Source: Chlorobiales bacterium
GTDB taxonomy: Bacteria; Bacteroidota; Chlorobiia; Chlorobiales; Chlorobiaceae
DNA length: 6,660 nucleotides
Assembly (NCBI GenBank): GCA_022360355.1
Contig: JAKSCY010000231.1
Location: 1 to 6,660 of the forward strand
Direction: 5' to 3'
Shown here: positions 1-6,213 of the stretch, one piece after another
How the letters are laid out: every line of letters starts with the position of its first letter
How positions within the stretch are numbered: position 1 is the first letter of the stretch
Translations under genes and position numbers: made by a program
The notes under the pieces: model-generated
Told to the model about the DNA's origin: nothing
Seen by the model: the letters and a program-made list of their open reading frames with translations, nothing else
Database searches by the model: none

Positions 1-1062
1 AATTTCCTCGGAAACAAATTCCGTGAGCTCCTCGATCTCCTTTTTTGATCTCCCGACAAAAACCGTGTGCGGTTTTCCTGTTTTTTCCTGACTGAGCTTC
101 CTGGCGAACAATTTGAAATTTGCATTCAGTCTTGTCTGTGCCTCTGCATGGAAATCAATCGCCTGTTTTTCAAGACGGTGAACCCCGAGACATCGGAAAT
201 CTCTTAATTTTTCCTCGACAACAGCCCTGTTTTCATAAGCGCTGAAAGAGGTAATGTCATCTATAATGACGAGTGTTCGGGGCGGCAGATAATCGAGAAG
301 GCTCCAGACACTGCCGGTATCACTGTTGTTGTCGGCGATAAAATTGCCGGTGAGTACGGTGGAGTCAAGAAGGGTGTCCGAAAGCTGGCTTTTGGTGTCA
401 AATGAACGCAGCGAGGTAACGCTATCTCCGAAAAACTCTATACGAACCGGTTCCCTTGAACCAAACGGGAATATATCGACGATCGAGCCACGTGTTGAAA
501 ACTCGCCCTCTTCTTCTACAAACTCTGTTTTGCTATAATTGTTCAGAAACAGAAAGTCTTTCAGTTTGTCGTAACCTATCTCCTGACCGGTATTGAGAGT
601 AAAGAACCTTGAGTCCGAGCTTTCAGGGTTATGCAGGGGAGCCAGCAGATCGTCAAATGTGGCGAGAAGCACGATATCGCGACTTTCAGAGAGCTTGCCG
701 AGCGCCGGGGACAGTTCGTCCGAAACGGTATGAACCGTGCCGGACTGAAGCAGCTCGAAAAGATCGTTATCATAGATATCGAATACCGTCTGGGAGCCAA
801 TGATCAGGAGAGGAACATTCAGGTCTTTGAACAACTGTACGGCAAGCAGGGAAGGGAGGGAACCCTGAACTCCGGAAATGTTCAGTGCAGGAAAATCATG
901 TTTCTTTTCGTCGTGTAACTGAAGTTTTTGTTTGGCAGTACCGAAAGCAGGGTGACCTTTGAGAGCATTCAGGAGGTATGATATTTTTCTTCTGGTTACT
1001 GATGCGTTATGTTCCTGTTTTTGTTTACCCCGGTCCGTCGGAGTTTCATAAGAGTGCTGCAT
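1..1062 (-). CDS. mfd: Transcription-repair coupling factor Mfd, N-terminal part (cut by window edge)
   Basis: Mfd is a cytoplasmic ATP-driven translocase that removes RNA polymerase stalled at DNA lesions and recruits UvrA for nucleotide excision repair. The minus-strand frame stays open for 354 codons from ATG 1062 to the left edge. About the first third of a protein usually near 1,100 residues is therefore present; the RNA polymerase-interacting and helicase domains lie outside. The visible part is the UvrB-like module. SGVQGS at residues 63-68 sits where UvrB has its P-loop but lacks the lysine, as expected for the degenerate domain 1 of Mfd. GEFSTRGSIVDIFPFG (186-201) followed by PVRIEFFGDS (205-214) is the hallmark Mfd/UvrB block. 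An in-frame TAG at 1068-1066 lies just upstream, and ATG 1062 is the only sensible start. AGGA lies 11 bases before it, slightly far for a Shine-Dalgarno. The gene diverges from the transporter ATPase gene. Confidence 0.95.
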   Translation of the reverse strand, partial: MQHSYETPTDRGKQKQEHNASVTRRKISYLLNALKGHPAFGTAKQKLQLHDEKKHDFPALNISGVQGSLPSLLAVQLFKDLNVPLLIIGSQTVFDIYDNDLFELLQSGTVHTVSDELSPALGKLSESRDIVLLATFDDLLAPLHNPESSDSRFFTLNTGQEIGYDKLKDFLFLNNYSKTEFVEEEGEFSTRGSIVDIFPFGSREPVRIEFFGDSVTSLRSFDTKSQLSDTLLDSTVLTGNFIADNNSDTGSVWSLLDYLPPRTLVIIDDITSFSAYENRAVVEEKLRDFRCLGVHRLEKQAIDFHAEAQTRLNANFKLFARKLSQEKTGKPHTVFVGRSKKEIEELTEFVSEEI

Positions 1063-1134
1063 AAACTATTTTATCCTGAGCGGGGCGTGTCGAATTGTAA
1101 AGATGGTGACCAAAGATTGTGCTATTCGTTGAAT

Positions 1135-1154
1135 TGTTTTTTTGCAAAAAAACA
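1135..1154. repeat. Perfect 20-bp palindrome in the mfd/oppD divergent spacer
   Basis: The sequence TGTTTTTTTGCAAAAAAACA is a perfect inverted repeat: TG, seven T, GC, seven A, CA. It lies between the divergent mfd and peptide-transporter ATPase genes, 72 bases upstream of the mfd start and 47 upstream of the ATPase start. It could be an operator for a dimeric regulator or a bent A-tract element. Without a following T-run outside the stem it is a poor terminator. No known regulator site is recognised. Confidence 0.7.
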
Positions 1155-1165
1155 GCAAGAGAACC

Positions 1166-1193
1166 GGCTTGATAGCTCAAGAGCTTACAAGCC
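1166..1193. repeat. 28-bp interrupted inverted repeat just before the oppD-type start
   Basis: Two nested pairs of arms share one centre (1179.5). GGCTTG (1166-1171) pairs with CAAGCC (1188-1193), and AGCTC (1174-1178) pairs with GAGCT (1181-1185). Two mismatched positions separate the pairs on each side, and AA is at the centre. It ends 8 bases before ATG 1202, where a ribosome binding site would normally lie, and no clear Shine-Dalgarno is visible there. It may be an operator or, in RNA, a hairpin that limits translation of the ATPase gene. Neither role is demonstrated. Confidence 0.6.
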
Positions 1194-1201
1194 CATTAAT
1201 T

Positions 1202-2170
1202 ATGCAAAATATACTGGAAGTAAAAAACCTCAAGACCTATTACTCGACCGACAGCGGGACAGCAAAGGCGGTTGACGGGATAAGCTTTTCCCTCGGGCGC
1301 AACCGTACGCTGGGGATCGTCGGAGAGTCCGGCTGCGGAAAGTCAGTGACGGCGCTTTCTATCATGCGCCTTGTTCCAATGCCTCCGGGGTACTTTGCAG
1401 GAGGAGAGATTTTCTGGCAGGATCAGGACCTTCTCAAGCTTTCCGAAGCACAGATGAGAAAGCTGAGAGGGGACGATATAGCAATGATCTTTCAGGAGCC
1501 GATGAGTTCCCTCAATCCTGTTTACACCTGCGGATATCAGATAATCGAGCAGATTCTTCTGCACCGGGAAGTTTCAAAAAAAGAGGCGAAAAAACAGGCA
1601 GTAGAGATGCTTCATCTTGTCGGTATTCCCAACCCTTCCGAACGAACCGATTCCTATCCGCATGAACTTTCAGGAGGGATGCGGCAGCGCGTGATGATAG
1701 CCATGGCGCTGTCGTGCGGTCCTGCACTGCTTATCGCCGATGAGCCGACGACCGCGCTTGATGTCACCGTTCAGGCGCAGATACTTGAGCTCATAGGCAA
1801 GCTCCGGAGCGACACAGGAATGAGCGTGATCCTTATAACGCATGATTTCGGGGTGATTGCCGAGTTATGTGAAGATGTGCTGGTCATGTACGCTTCGAAG
1901 GTAGTTGAAAGCGGAAGCGTGTCCCGGATTTTTTCAAATCCGCTACATCCGTATACGGCAGGACTGCTTCGCTCGATTCCACGGATCGGTGCCAAAAAGC
2001 AGCGCCTCAACGTTATTGAGGGAAACGTTCCAAGTGCCACATGCCTTCCTGAAGGATGCAGGTTTGCCAATCGCTGTCCTCTTGCCGATGCGCATTGCCG
2101 TGAGGTTGAACCGGAACTGAAGGAATATGAACAGGGGCATCGTGCGGCTTGCTGGAAAATTCATGCCTGA
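1202..2170 (+). CDS. Peptide ABC transporter ATP-binding protein, OppD/DppD type
   Basis: This is an ATPase subunit on the cytoplasmic side of a dipeptide/oligopeptide (or nickel-peptide type) importer, hydrolysing ATP to drive uptake through membrane permeases. The 322-residue protein has all nucleotide-binding motifs: Walker A GESGCGKS (41-48), Q-loop Q98 in IFQEP, signature LSGGM (156-160), Walker B ending in LLIADEP (176-182) with catalytic E181, D-loop TALD (184-187) and switch H214. The C-terminal oligopeptide-transporter extension (about 235-322) carries [11 protein letters not shown] and cysteines C286, C292, C299 and C317. In some OppD relatives the equivalent cysteines hold a 4Fe-4S cluster. 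ATG 1202 is preferred over an upstream in-frame TTG at 1142, because homology begins near residue 4 from ATG and the upstream stretch crosses two palindromes. No permease, substrate-binding or partner OppF gene is in the window, so the substrate cannot be told. It could equally be named dppD. Confidence 0.93.
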   Translation: MQNILEVKNLKTYYSTDSGTAKAVDGISFSLGRNRTLGIVGESGCGKSVTALSIMRLVPMPPGYFAGGEIFWQDQDLLKLSEAQMRKLRGDDIAMIFQEPMSSLNPVYTCGYQIIEQILLHREVSKKEAKKQAVEMLHLVGIPNPSERTDSYPHELSGGMRQRVMIAMALSCGPALLIADEPTTALDVTVQAQILELIGKLRSDTGMSVILITHDFGVIAELCEDVLVMYASKVVESGSVSRIFSNPLHPYTAGLLRSIPRIGAKKQRLNVIEGNVPSATCLPEGCRFANRCPLADAHCREVEPELKEYEQGHRAACWKIHA

Positions 2171-2190
2171 AAGGGCGTTGTGCGGCAATT

Positions 2191-2212
2191 TTAACACATT
2201 CGTAACATTCTT
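2191..2212 (+). promoter_or_regulatory. Candidate Pho-type box: two 11-bp direct repeats upstream of phoB
   Basis: TTAACA (2191-2196) is followed after 5 bases by GTAACA (2202-2207), and both are followed by a TTC-containing tail, giving an 11-bp period. Tandem 6-7-bp direct repeats at 11-bp spacing are the known layout of PhoB boxes in E. coli and of TTAACA-type PhoP boxes in Bacillus. Lying upstream of a phoB-like gene suggests autoregulation. Only two units are visible, and they lie about 55 bases upstream of the nearest good -10, farther than in classical PhoB-activated promoters. The call is therefore tentative. Confidence 0.35.
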
Positions 2213-2229
2213 CCGAGTCGTCGGGGGTG

Positions 2230-2261
2230 CTCCCGGGGAGGGGCGGTTTCTGAAATACCGC
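2230..2261. repeat. Two small GC-rich inverted repeats between oppD-type gene and phoB
   Basis: CTCCC (2230-2234) and GGGAG (2236-2240) flank a single G. Directly after, GCGGT (2243-2247) and ACCGC (2257-2261) flank nine bases. Neither is followed by a T-run, so they are not convincing intrinsic terminators. They may still slow or end transcription from the upstream ATPase gene, or be chance features of a GC-rich stretch. Confidence 0.3.
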
Positions 2262-2262
2262 T

Positions 2263-2268
2263 TATAAT
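2263..2268 (+). promoter_or_regulatory. Candidate -10 element for phoB-phoR
   Basis: An exact TATAAT lies 61 bases upstream of the phoB start codon. No good TTGACA-like -35 sits 16-18 bases before it; that position is GC-rich. This is what an activator-dependent promoter looks like, but it could also be a chance match. Transcription from here would give a leader of roughly 55 bases. Confidence 0.4.
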
Positions 2269-2329
2269 GCCTATATTTTGAGCTGAGTTGAACGTTTCAG
2301 GTTTCTCCCAACCGTTCCCTTGTGATGCT

Positions 2330-3040
2330 ATGTCAGAGCAATTGATTCTTGTTGTTGAGGATGACCGCAACCTGGCAAAACTTCTGAAATACAATCTCGA
2401 AAAGGCCGGTTATAAATGTTTTCTGGCCGAATCGGGCGAAGATGCGCTACAGTTGCTTGCGGAAAGAGATGTCGATCTTGTTCTTCTTGATATCATGCTT
2501 CCCGGTATCGACGGTTTCGAGGTTTGCAGAAAAATACGGCAGCACCCGCTCCACAGAGAGCTTCCTATCGTCATGCTGACGGCAAAAGGAGAGGAGATAG
2601 ACAAGGTGCTGGGCTTTGAGCTGGGCATTGATGACTATGTCGTGAAGCCGTTCAGTCCGCGTGAGTTGAATTTGAGAATTCGCGCTATTCTGAAGCGCGA
2701 ACGGAGGGGAAAACAGGATGTCAGGGAGGTTATGAAATGCGACGGCCTGGAGGTTGATATTGCCCGGCACAGCGTAAAGCTTAACGGAAAGGACGTTACT
2801 CTGACTCTGATGGAATTCAAGCTTCTTGCTGTGCTTCTGAAACGCAGGGGACAGGCCCAGTCGCGGGAGACGTTGCTCAGCGATGTGTGGGATGTCGACA
2901 AAACCATTAACACCCGGACCATAGATACCCATATTACCAGGCTGAGAGAGAAGCTCGGTGAAACCGGCAGGCGAATAAAAACCGTAAGAGGGCTTGGTTA
3001 CAAGCTTGAGGAAAGCGGAGAACCCGGTGAAGAAAACTAG
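2330..3040 (+). CDS. phoB: PhoB-type response regulator (OmpR/PhoB family)
   Basis: This is a 236-residue cytoplasmic transcription factor activated by phosphorylation from its partner kinase, encoded next. The receiver domain spans about residues 4-122, with acidic pocket E10-D11-D12, phosphoacceptor D54 in LVLLDIMLPG, T84, Y103 and K106 in DDYVVKPFSPREL. The block TAKGEEIDKVLGFELGIDDY closely resembles PhoB/PhoP proteins. A winged-helix DNA-binding domain follows (about 135-228), with recognition helix RTIDTHITRLREKL (196-209) and the wing ending TVRGLGYKL. All residues needed for phosphotransfer and DNA binding are present. ATG 2330 fits the family's N terminus; an in-frame TTG at 2288 would add 14 residues unlike the family. 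No clear Shine-Dalgarno precedes the start. In this family the targets are usually phosphate-starvation genes, but no pst or phoU gene is here, so the phosphate role is inferred from sequence similarity. A WalR- or PhoP-like role is possible. Confidence 0.9.
   Translation: MSEQLILVVEDDRNLAKLLKYNLEKAGYKCFLAESGEDALQLLAERDVDLVLLDIMLPGIDGFEVCRKIRQHPLHRELPIVMLTAKGEEIDKVLGFELGIDDYVVKPFSPRELNLRIRAILKRERRGKQDVREVMKCDGLEVDIARHSVKLNGKDVTLTLMEFKLLAVLLKRRGQAQSRETLLSDVWDVDKTINTRTIDTHITRLREKLGETGRRIKTVRGLGYKLEESGEPGEEN
3017..3020 (+). promoter_or_regulatory. Ribosome binding site of phoR, inside phoB
   Basis: GGAG lies 6 bases before GTG 3027, within the last codons of phoB. It decides the GTG start of the kinase over the in-frame TTG at 2994 and the second GTG at 3042, and implies translational coupling with phoB. 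Confidence 0.6.
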
Positions 3041-4817
3041 TGTGTCTTTTCGGCTCGGGCTGGTTTTCGGGGTGATCATTTTTTTTACGGTAGCAATCAG
3101 CTATGTTTATCTTGGCGGCCAGCTTCGGTCGCTGTTCTATGGTGGCCTGAAAAACCGGTTACACAAGGAGTTGCAGCTTAACCGCCAGCTTCTTGAGCAT
3201 CGTCCGGCCCAGTGGGATGACATCAGGGTTTCCGACCGGTGGGCGGATGATGTAGGTGCAGCTCTTGAACTTCGCGTCACTCTTATCTCGTTGAACGGAG
3301 AAGTTATAGGTGATTCCTATATTGCATCGGATCGTTTGTCTTTCGTGGAAAATCATATGCAGCGCCCTGAGGTGCAGCAGGCGATAGTTGACGGTTTTGG
3401 TGAAAGCACCCGTTTCAGTGAAACGGTGAAAAAGGATATGTTCTATGTCGCGATGCCTCTTGGTGTAGAGGAGCCTTTTGCCATTCTCCGGTTTGCCAAG
3501 CCTCTGAGTGACATCCGGTTGCTTGAGGCCGAACTTCGCAGAGGTATTGAGGGTGCATTGTTCTGGTCCCTGTTTCTTTCTCTCATTTTCGGTGTACTGA
3601 CTGCTGTTTTTCTTTCAAGACCCCTGCGTCATATCGTTGAGACAGCGAATAATTTTGTGCACGGTGATTACTCGGTCAAATTGCGCATCCGGCATGATGA
3701 CGAGATAGGTCAGCTCGCTCGGGCGCTTAACTTCATATCGGATGAAATGAAGCGCATGAACCAGCAGGCAGAGTGGTTCAAGGCGGTATTCTCGAGTATT
3801 CGTGAAGCTATTATCGTTACCGACTCAAACGGCGACATCATGCTTGGAAATCCTGCTGCCTGCAGGTTTTTTAATCTTGATTGCGGGCAGATGATAAAGA
3901 CAGGCACCGGACACAAGGCTACCGATACTCGACTGCTTGGTTTGTTTGAGCGGCTTGGGGTGTCTGGTTCCCCGGTGGAGAAAGAGGAAATTACCGTGAT
4001 GACCGATCGTGGTGAAAGGGTTTTGCAGGTCAGCGCAATGCCTGTCATAAAGGACGGGAGCTCTCAGGGAACAGTTTTTGTAATGAACGATATCACGAAG
4101 CTGCGTAACCTGGAACAGGTGAGGAGGGATTTTGTGTCGAGCGTTTCTCATGAGCTCCGTACCCCCCTAACCAGCATCACAGGGTACACGGAGACGCTTC
4201 TCGAGGGAGCAATACATGATCCTGAAAACGCAAAACATTTTCTGCAGATAATCCTTCAGGAAAGTGAGCGGCTTACTGCGCTTATCAATGATGTTCTTGA
4301 CCTCTCGAAAATTGAGTCAGGCAGGATCGATTACAAGTTCAGGCCCGTAAACCTTGGCGACCTTGTTGAAAAAACAGTGAACCTGTTCAACAGGGCGATT
4401 GAGAAAAAGGGTACGGTTCTTCAGTTGCAAATTCCTCACGATCTTCCGTATGTTAACGCCGACGGAGATTATCTTGAACTTGTTATCCGGAACCTTGTGG
4501 ACAATGCTATAAAATACGTTCCTGAAGAGAACGGGCAGATACGGATCAGTGCATCGAAGGTCGATGATATGATAAGGGTCGAGATAGAGGATAATGGTAT
4601 CGGTATTCCCCGGAAGGATCTTGGAAGAATATTCGAGCGTTTTTACCGTGTTGACAAGGCCAGGTCTACCGCTATCGGCGGAACCGGTCTGGGATTGTCT
4701 ATTGTCAAGCATATTATACTCGCGCACAAAGGTAAGGTTGAGGTTCGTTCCAGGCTGAATCTCGGATCACTGTTCAGTTTCACCATTCCGATAGCACGCG
4801 AAAACAGTACAGCCTGA
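3027..4817 (+). CDS. phoR: PhoR-type membrane sensor histidine kinase (HAMP-PAS-HisKA-HATPase)
   Basis: This 596-residue inner-membrane kinase should autophosphorylate on histidine and pass the phosphate to the PhoB-type regulator encoded just upstream. In order: membrane helix about 8-30; an external sensor segment about 31-176; second membrane helix about 177-197; HAMP linker about 198-250; PAS domain about 251-358; HisKA domain with SHELRTP (374-380, phosphohistidine H375); and a HATPase domain with N-box NLVDNAIKY (489-497), G1 DNGIGI (522-527), F-box FERFYRVD (536-543) and G2 GTGLGL (552-557). All catalytic boxes look intact. The sizeable external domain resembles PhoR of Gram-positive and many other bacteria rather than E. 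coli PhoR, which has almost none. The start is GTG 3027, overlapping phoB by 14 bases with a GGAG 6 bases ahead. The exact stimulus is not visible; phosphate limitation is inferred from the pairing. WalK- or ResE-like alternatives share this architecture. Confidence 0.9.
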   Translation: MKKTSVSFRLGLVFGVIIFFTVAISYVYLGGQLRSLFYGGLKNRLHKELQLNRQLLEHRPAQWDDIRVSDRWADDVGAALELRVTLISLNGEVIGDSYIASDRLSFVENHMQRPEVQQAIVDGFGESTRFSETVKKDMFYVAMPLGVEEPFAILRFAKPLSDIRLLEAELRRGIEGALFWSLFLSLIFGVLTAVFLSRPLRHIVETANNFVHGDYSVKLRIRHDDEIGQLARALNFISDEMKRMNQQAEWFKAVFSSIREAIIVTDSNGDIMLGNPAACRFFNLDCGQMIKTGTGHKATDTRLLGLFERLGVSGSPVEKEEITVMTDRGERVLQVSAMPVIKDGSSQGTVFVMNDITKLRNLEQVRRDFVSSVSHELRTPLTSITGYTETLLEGAIHDPENAKHFLQIILQESERLTALINDVLDLSKIESGRIDYKFRPVNLGDLVEKTVNLFNRAIEKKGTVLQLQIPHDLPYVNADGDYLELVIRNLVDNAIKYVPEENGQIRISASKVDDMIRVEIEDNGIGIPRKDLGRIFERFYRVDKARSTAIGGTGLGLSIVKHIILAHKGKVEVRSRLNLGSLFSFTIPIARENSTA

Positions 4818-4840
4818 GTTGAGCAATCGCTCATGTCAGG
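4813..4840. repeat. Imperfect hairpin spanning the phoR stop codon and phoR/mscM spacer
   Basis: CCTGA (4813-4817, including the phoR TGA stop) pairs with TCAGG (4836-4840), and TGAGC (4820-4824) pairs with GCTCA (4829-4833). The loop is AATC and there is one 2-base internal mismatch per side. An A-rich run follows on the plus strand, not a T-run, so it is not an intrinsic terminator. It could stabilise or process the mRNA or modulate translation of the channel gene, whose start is 20 bases downstream. Confidence 0.5.
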
Positions 4841-4860
4841 AAAAAAACAAAAACGTTGAT

Positions 4861-6147
4861 ATGACAGAAGCAGCATTTTCCTATTTGCAGATATACGGAT
4901 TCAATGAGGCGGAAACAAAGATTGTCGTGACAGCGGCCATGATCCTGCTTGCCCTGCTTCTTGTTGTTGCCGCAGAGATATTGACTAAAAGGATCCTGCT
5001 CAGGATTATTGTTTCAGTTGCCAAAAAAACAAAAACCCGATACGATGATCTGCTGGTAAAGCACAAGGTTTTCAACTGGCTGGCTCATATGGTGCCGCCT
5101 CTTTTTCTTTACAACCTTGCCGTTCCCGTGTTGCAGTTTTATCCGGAAAGCATCAAGGTTGTCCAATCGGTTGCGATGCTTTATCTGACAGTTATTGTTA
5201 TCCTGATCCTGCTCAGTACGCTTGATGCCCTTCTTGAATTCTATAATCAAAGCAAGGCTTCCGAAAAGCTCCCTCTGAAAAGCTTTGTACAGGTTATAAA
5301 AACCGTGGTGGTTTCAATCGGTACGGTGATTATTATTTCAGGCCTTATCGGTAAATCTCCTGTTGTGTTTTTCAGTGGACTTGGTGCGTTTACCGCGGTG
5401 ATTATTTTGATTTTCAAGGATTCGATTCTTGGTTTTGTCGCAGGTATTCAACTTACCACAAACAACCTTGTCAGGGTCGGTGACTGGATTGAGATGCCCG
5501 GCTACAACGTCGATGGCGACGTTATCGATATTTCACTTGTAACGGTATCAGTGCAGAACTGGGACAAGACCATCAGCACTATTCCTGCTTACGCGCTTAT
5601 TTCGGAAGGCTTCAAAAACTGGAGGGGAATGAGTGAGTCTGGAGGACGCAGAATCACGCGGTCGGTCAATATCGATATGAACAGTGTACGTTTTTGTGAC
5701 GAGGAGATGTTTGAGAAATTCAGCAAAGTGCAGTTGCTGCAGGATTATCTCAGAGTAAAAAATCTTGAAGTAAGCGAGTACAACAAACACCATGGTATCG
5801 ATGCAGCCTCTCCGGTTAACGGACGCAGACTTACAAATCTTGGAACTTTCAGAGCATATCTTGTGGCCTATCTTCGCAATCATCCGAAGATAGACCCTGA
5901 TATGACCTTCCTTATCCGTCATCTGCAGCCAACCGAAAACGGTATTCCTGTACAGATATACGTGTTCAGCAATGATCAGGTCTGGGCAAATTACGAGGCG
6001 ATACAGGCGGACATCATGGATCATGTACTGGCTGTTTTGCCGTTTTTCGAACTCAGGGTATTCCAGTCCCCCTCGGGCGGCGATATAGCAAAAGCAGTAC
6101 AAGCCATGCAGACGGCATTTTCCGGGAACAAGAAGCTGGAAGGGTGA
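4861..6147 (+). CDS. ybdG: MscS-family mechanosensitive channel, YbdG (MscM) type
   Basis: This 428-residue inner-membrane channel is expected to open on membrane tension to release solutes under hypo-osmotic shock. It strongly resembles E. coli YbdG (MscM, 415 residues) along its length. Hydrophobic segments lie at about 20-42, 72-92, 102-123 and 143-163, then the pore helix region GKSPVVFFSGLGAFTAVIIL (164-183) leading into FKDSILGFVAGIQL (185-198). The MscS beta domain follows, with VGDWIEMPGY (206-215), VQNWDKTISTIP (231-242) and FKNWRGMSESGGRRI (251-265). The C-terminal part keeps the YbdG-like blocks LTNLGTFRAYL (324-334), YLRNHPKI and IQADIMDHV (381-389). ATG 4861 fits family length; the in-frame TTG at 4819 would add 14 residues. 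The Shine-Dalgarno is weak: AGGA lies about 20 bases upstream. It follows phoR by 43 bases on the same strand with no terminator, so co-transcription with phoB-phoR is likely. Confidence 0.93.
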   Translation: MTEAAFSYLQIYGFNEAETKIVVTAAMILLALLLVVAAEILTKRILLRIIVSVAKKTKTRYDDLLVKHKVFNWLAHMVPPLFLYNLAVPVLQFYPESIKVVQSVAMLYLTVIVILILLSTLDALLEFYNQSKASEKLPLKSFVQVIKTVVVSIGTVIIISGLIGKSPVVFFSGLGAFTAVIILIFKDSILGFVAGIQLTTNNLVRVGDWIEMPGYNVDGDVIDISLVTVSVQNWDKTISTIPAYALISEGFKNWRGMSESGGRRITRSVNIDMNSVRFCDEEMFEKFSKVQLLQDYLRVKNLEVSEYNKHHGIDAASPVNGRRLTNLGTFRAYLVAYLRNHPKIDPDMTFLIRHLQPTENGIPVQIYVFSNDQVWANYEAIQADIMDHVLAVLPFFELRVFQSPSGGDIAKAVQAMQTAFSGNKKLEG

Positions 6148-6148
6148 T

Positions 6149-6184
6149 CCGCTTATTCCCGTGCCCGGCACGGGAATCCGGCGG
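6149..6184. terminator. Strong hairpin between convergent genes (possible two-way terminator)
   Basis: ATTCCCGTGC (6155-6164) and GCACGGGAAT (6168-6177) form a perfect 10-bp stem around CCG. An outer CCGC (6149-6152) and GCGG (6181-6184) can add four more pairs. It begins just after the channel stop codon and ends 30 bases before the stop of the convergent small gene. There is no T-run on either strand, so it is not a textbook intrinsic terminator. Its position between convergent genes suggests it ends or trims both transcripts. Confidence 0.6.
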
Positions 6185-6213
6185 TAGAACCGAGCAGACT
6201 GTTCCGGTAGTGC

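Noticed and set aside
631..918. Plus-strand open frames over 326-918
   Set aside because: They are antisense to the well-supported mfd reading frame and have no family resemblance.
63..1000. Loss of the P-loop lysine in Mfd as a damaging mutation
   Set aside because: The N-terminal UvrB-like domain of Mfd naturally lacks a working nucleotide site; the active motor lies outside the window.
1094..1099. Minus-strand TACAAT as the mfd -10 element
   Set aside because: Only a fair match with no convincing -35 at 16-18 bases, so it is not listed as a promoter.
1135..1154. Intrinsic terminator at the T7/A7 palindrome
   Set aside because: The T-run is part of the stem and the stem is AT-rich, and the site lies between divergent genes where no terminator is expected.
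1142..1201. Longer OppD-type protein from TTG 1142
   Set aside because: The extra 20 residues are not like the family, the TTG is in the centre of the perfect palindrome, and ATG 1202 gives the usual length.
2288..2329. Longer PhoB from TTG 2288
   Set aside because: The added residues precede the normal receiver-domain N terminus and have no Shine-Dalgarno.
2447..3079. 210-codon minus-strand open frame opposite phoB
   Set aside because: It lies entirely against clear phoB and the start of phoR, and its translation shows no family motif; it is a shadow frame.
5548..6171. 207-codon minus-strand open frame opposite the channel gene
   Set aside because: It opposes the conserved YbdG C-terminal region and has no recognisable domain or good Shine-Dalgarno.
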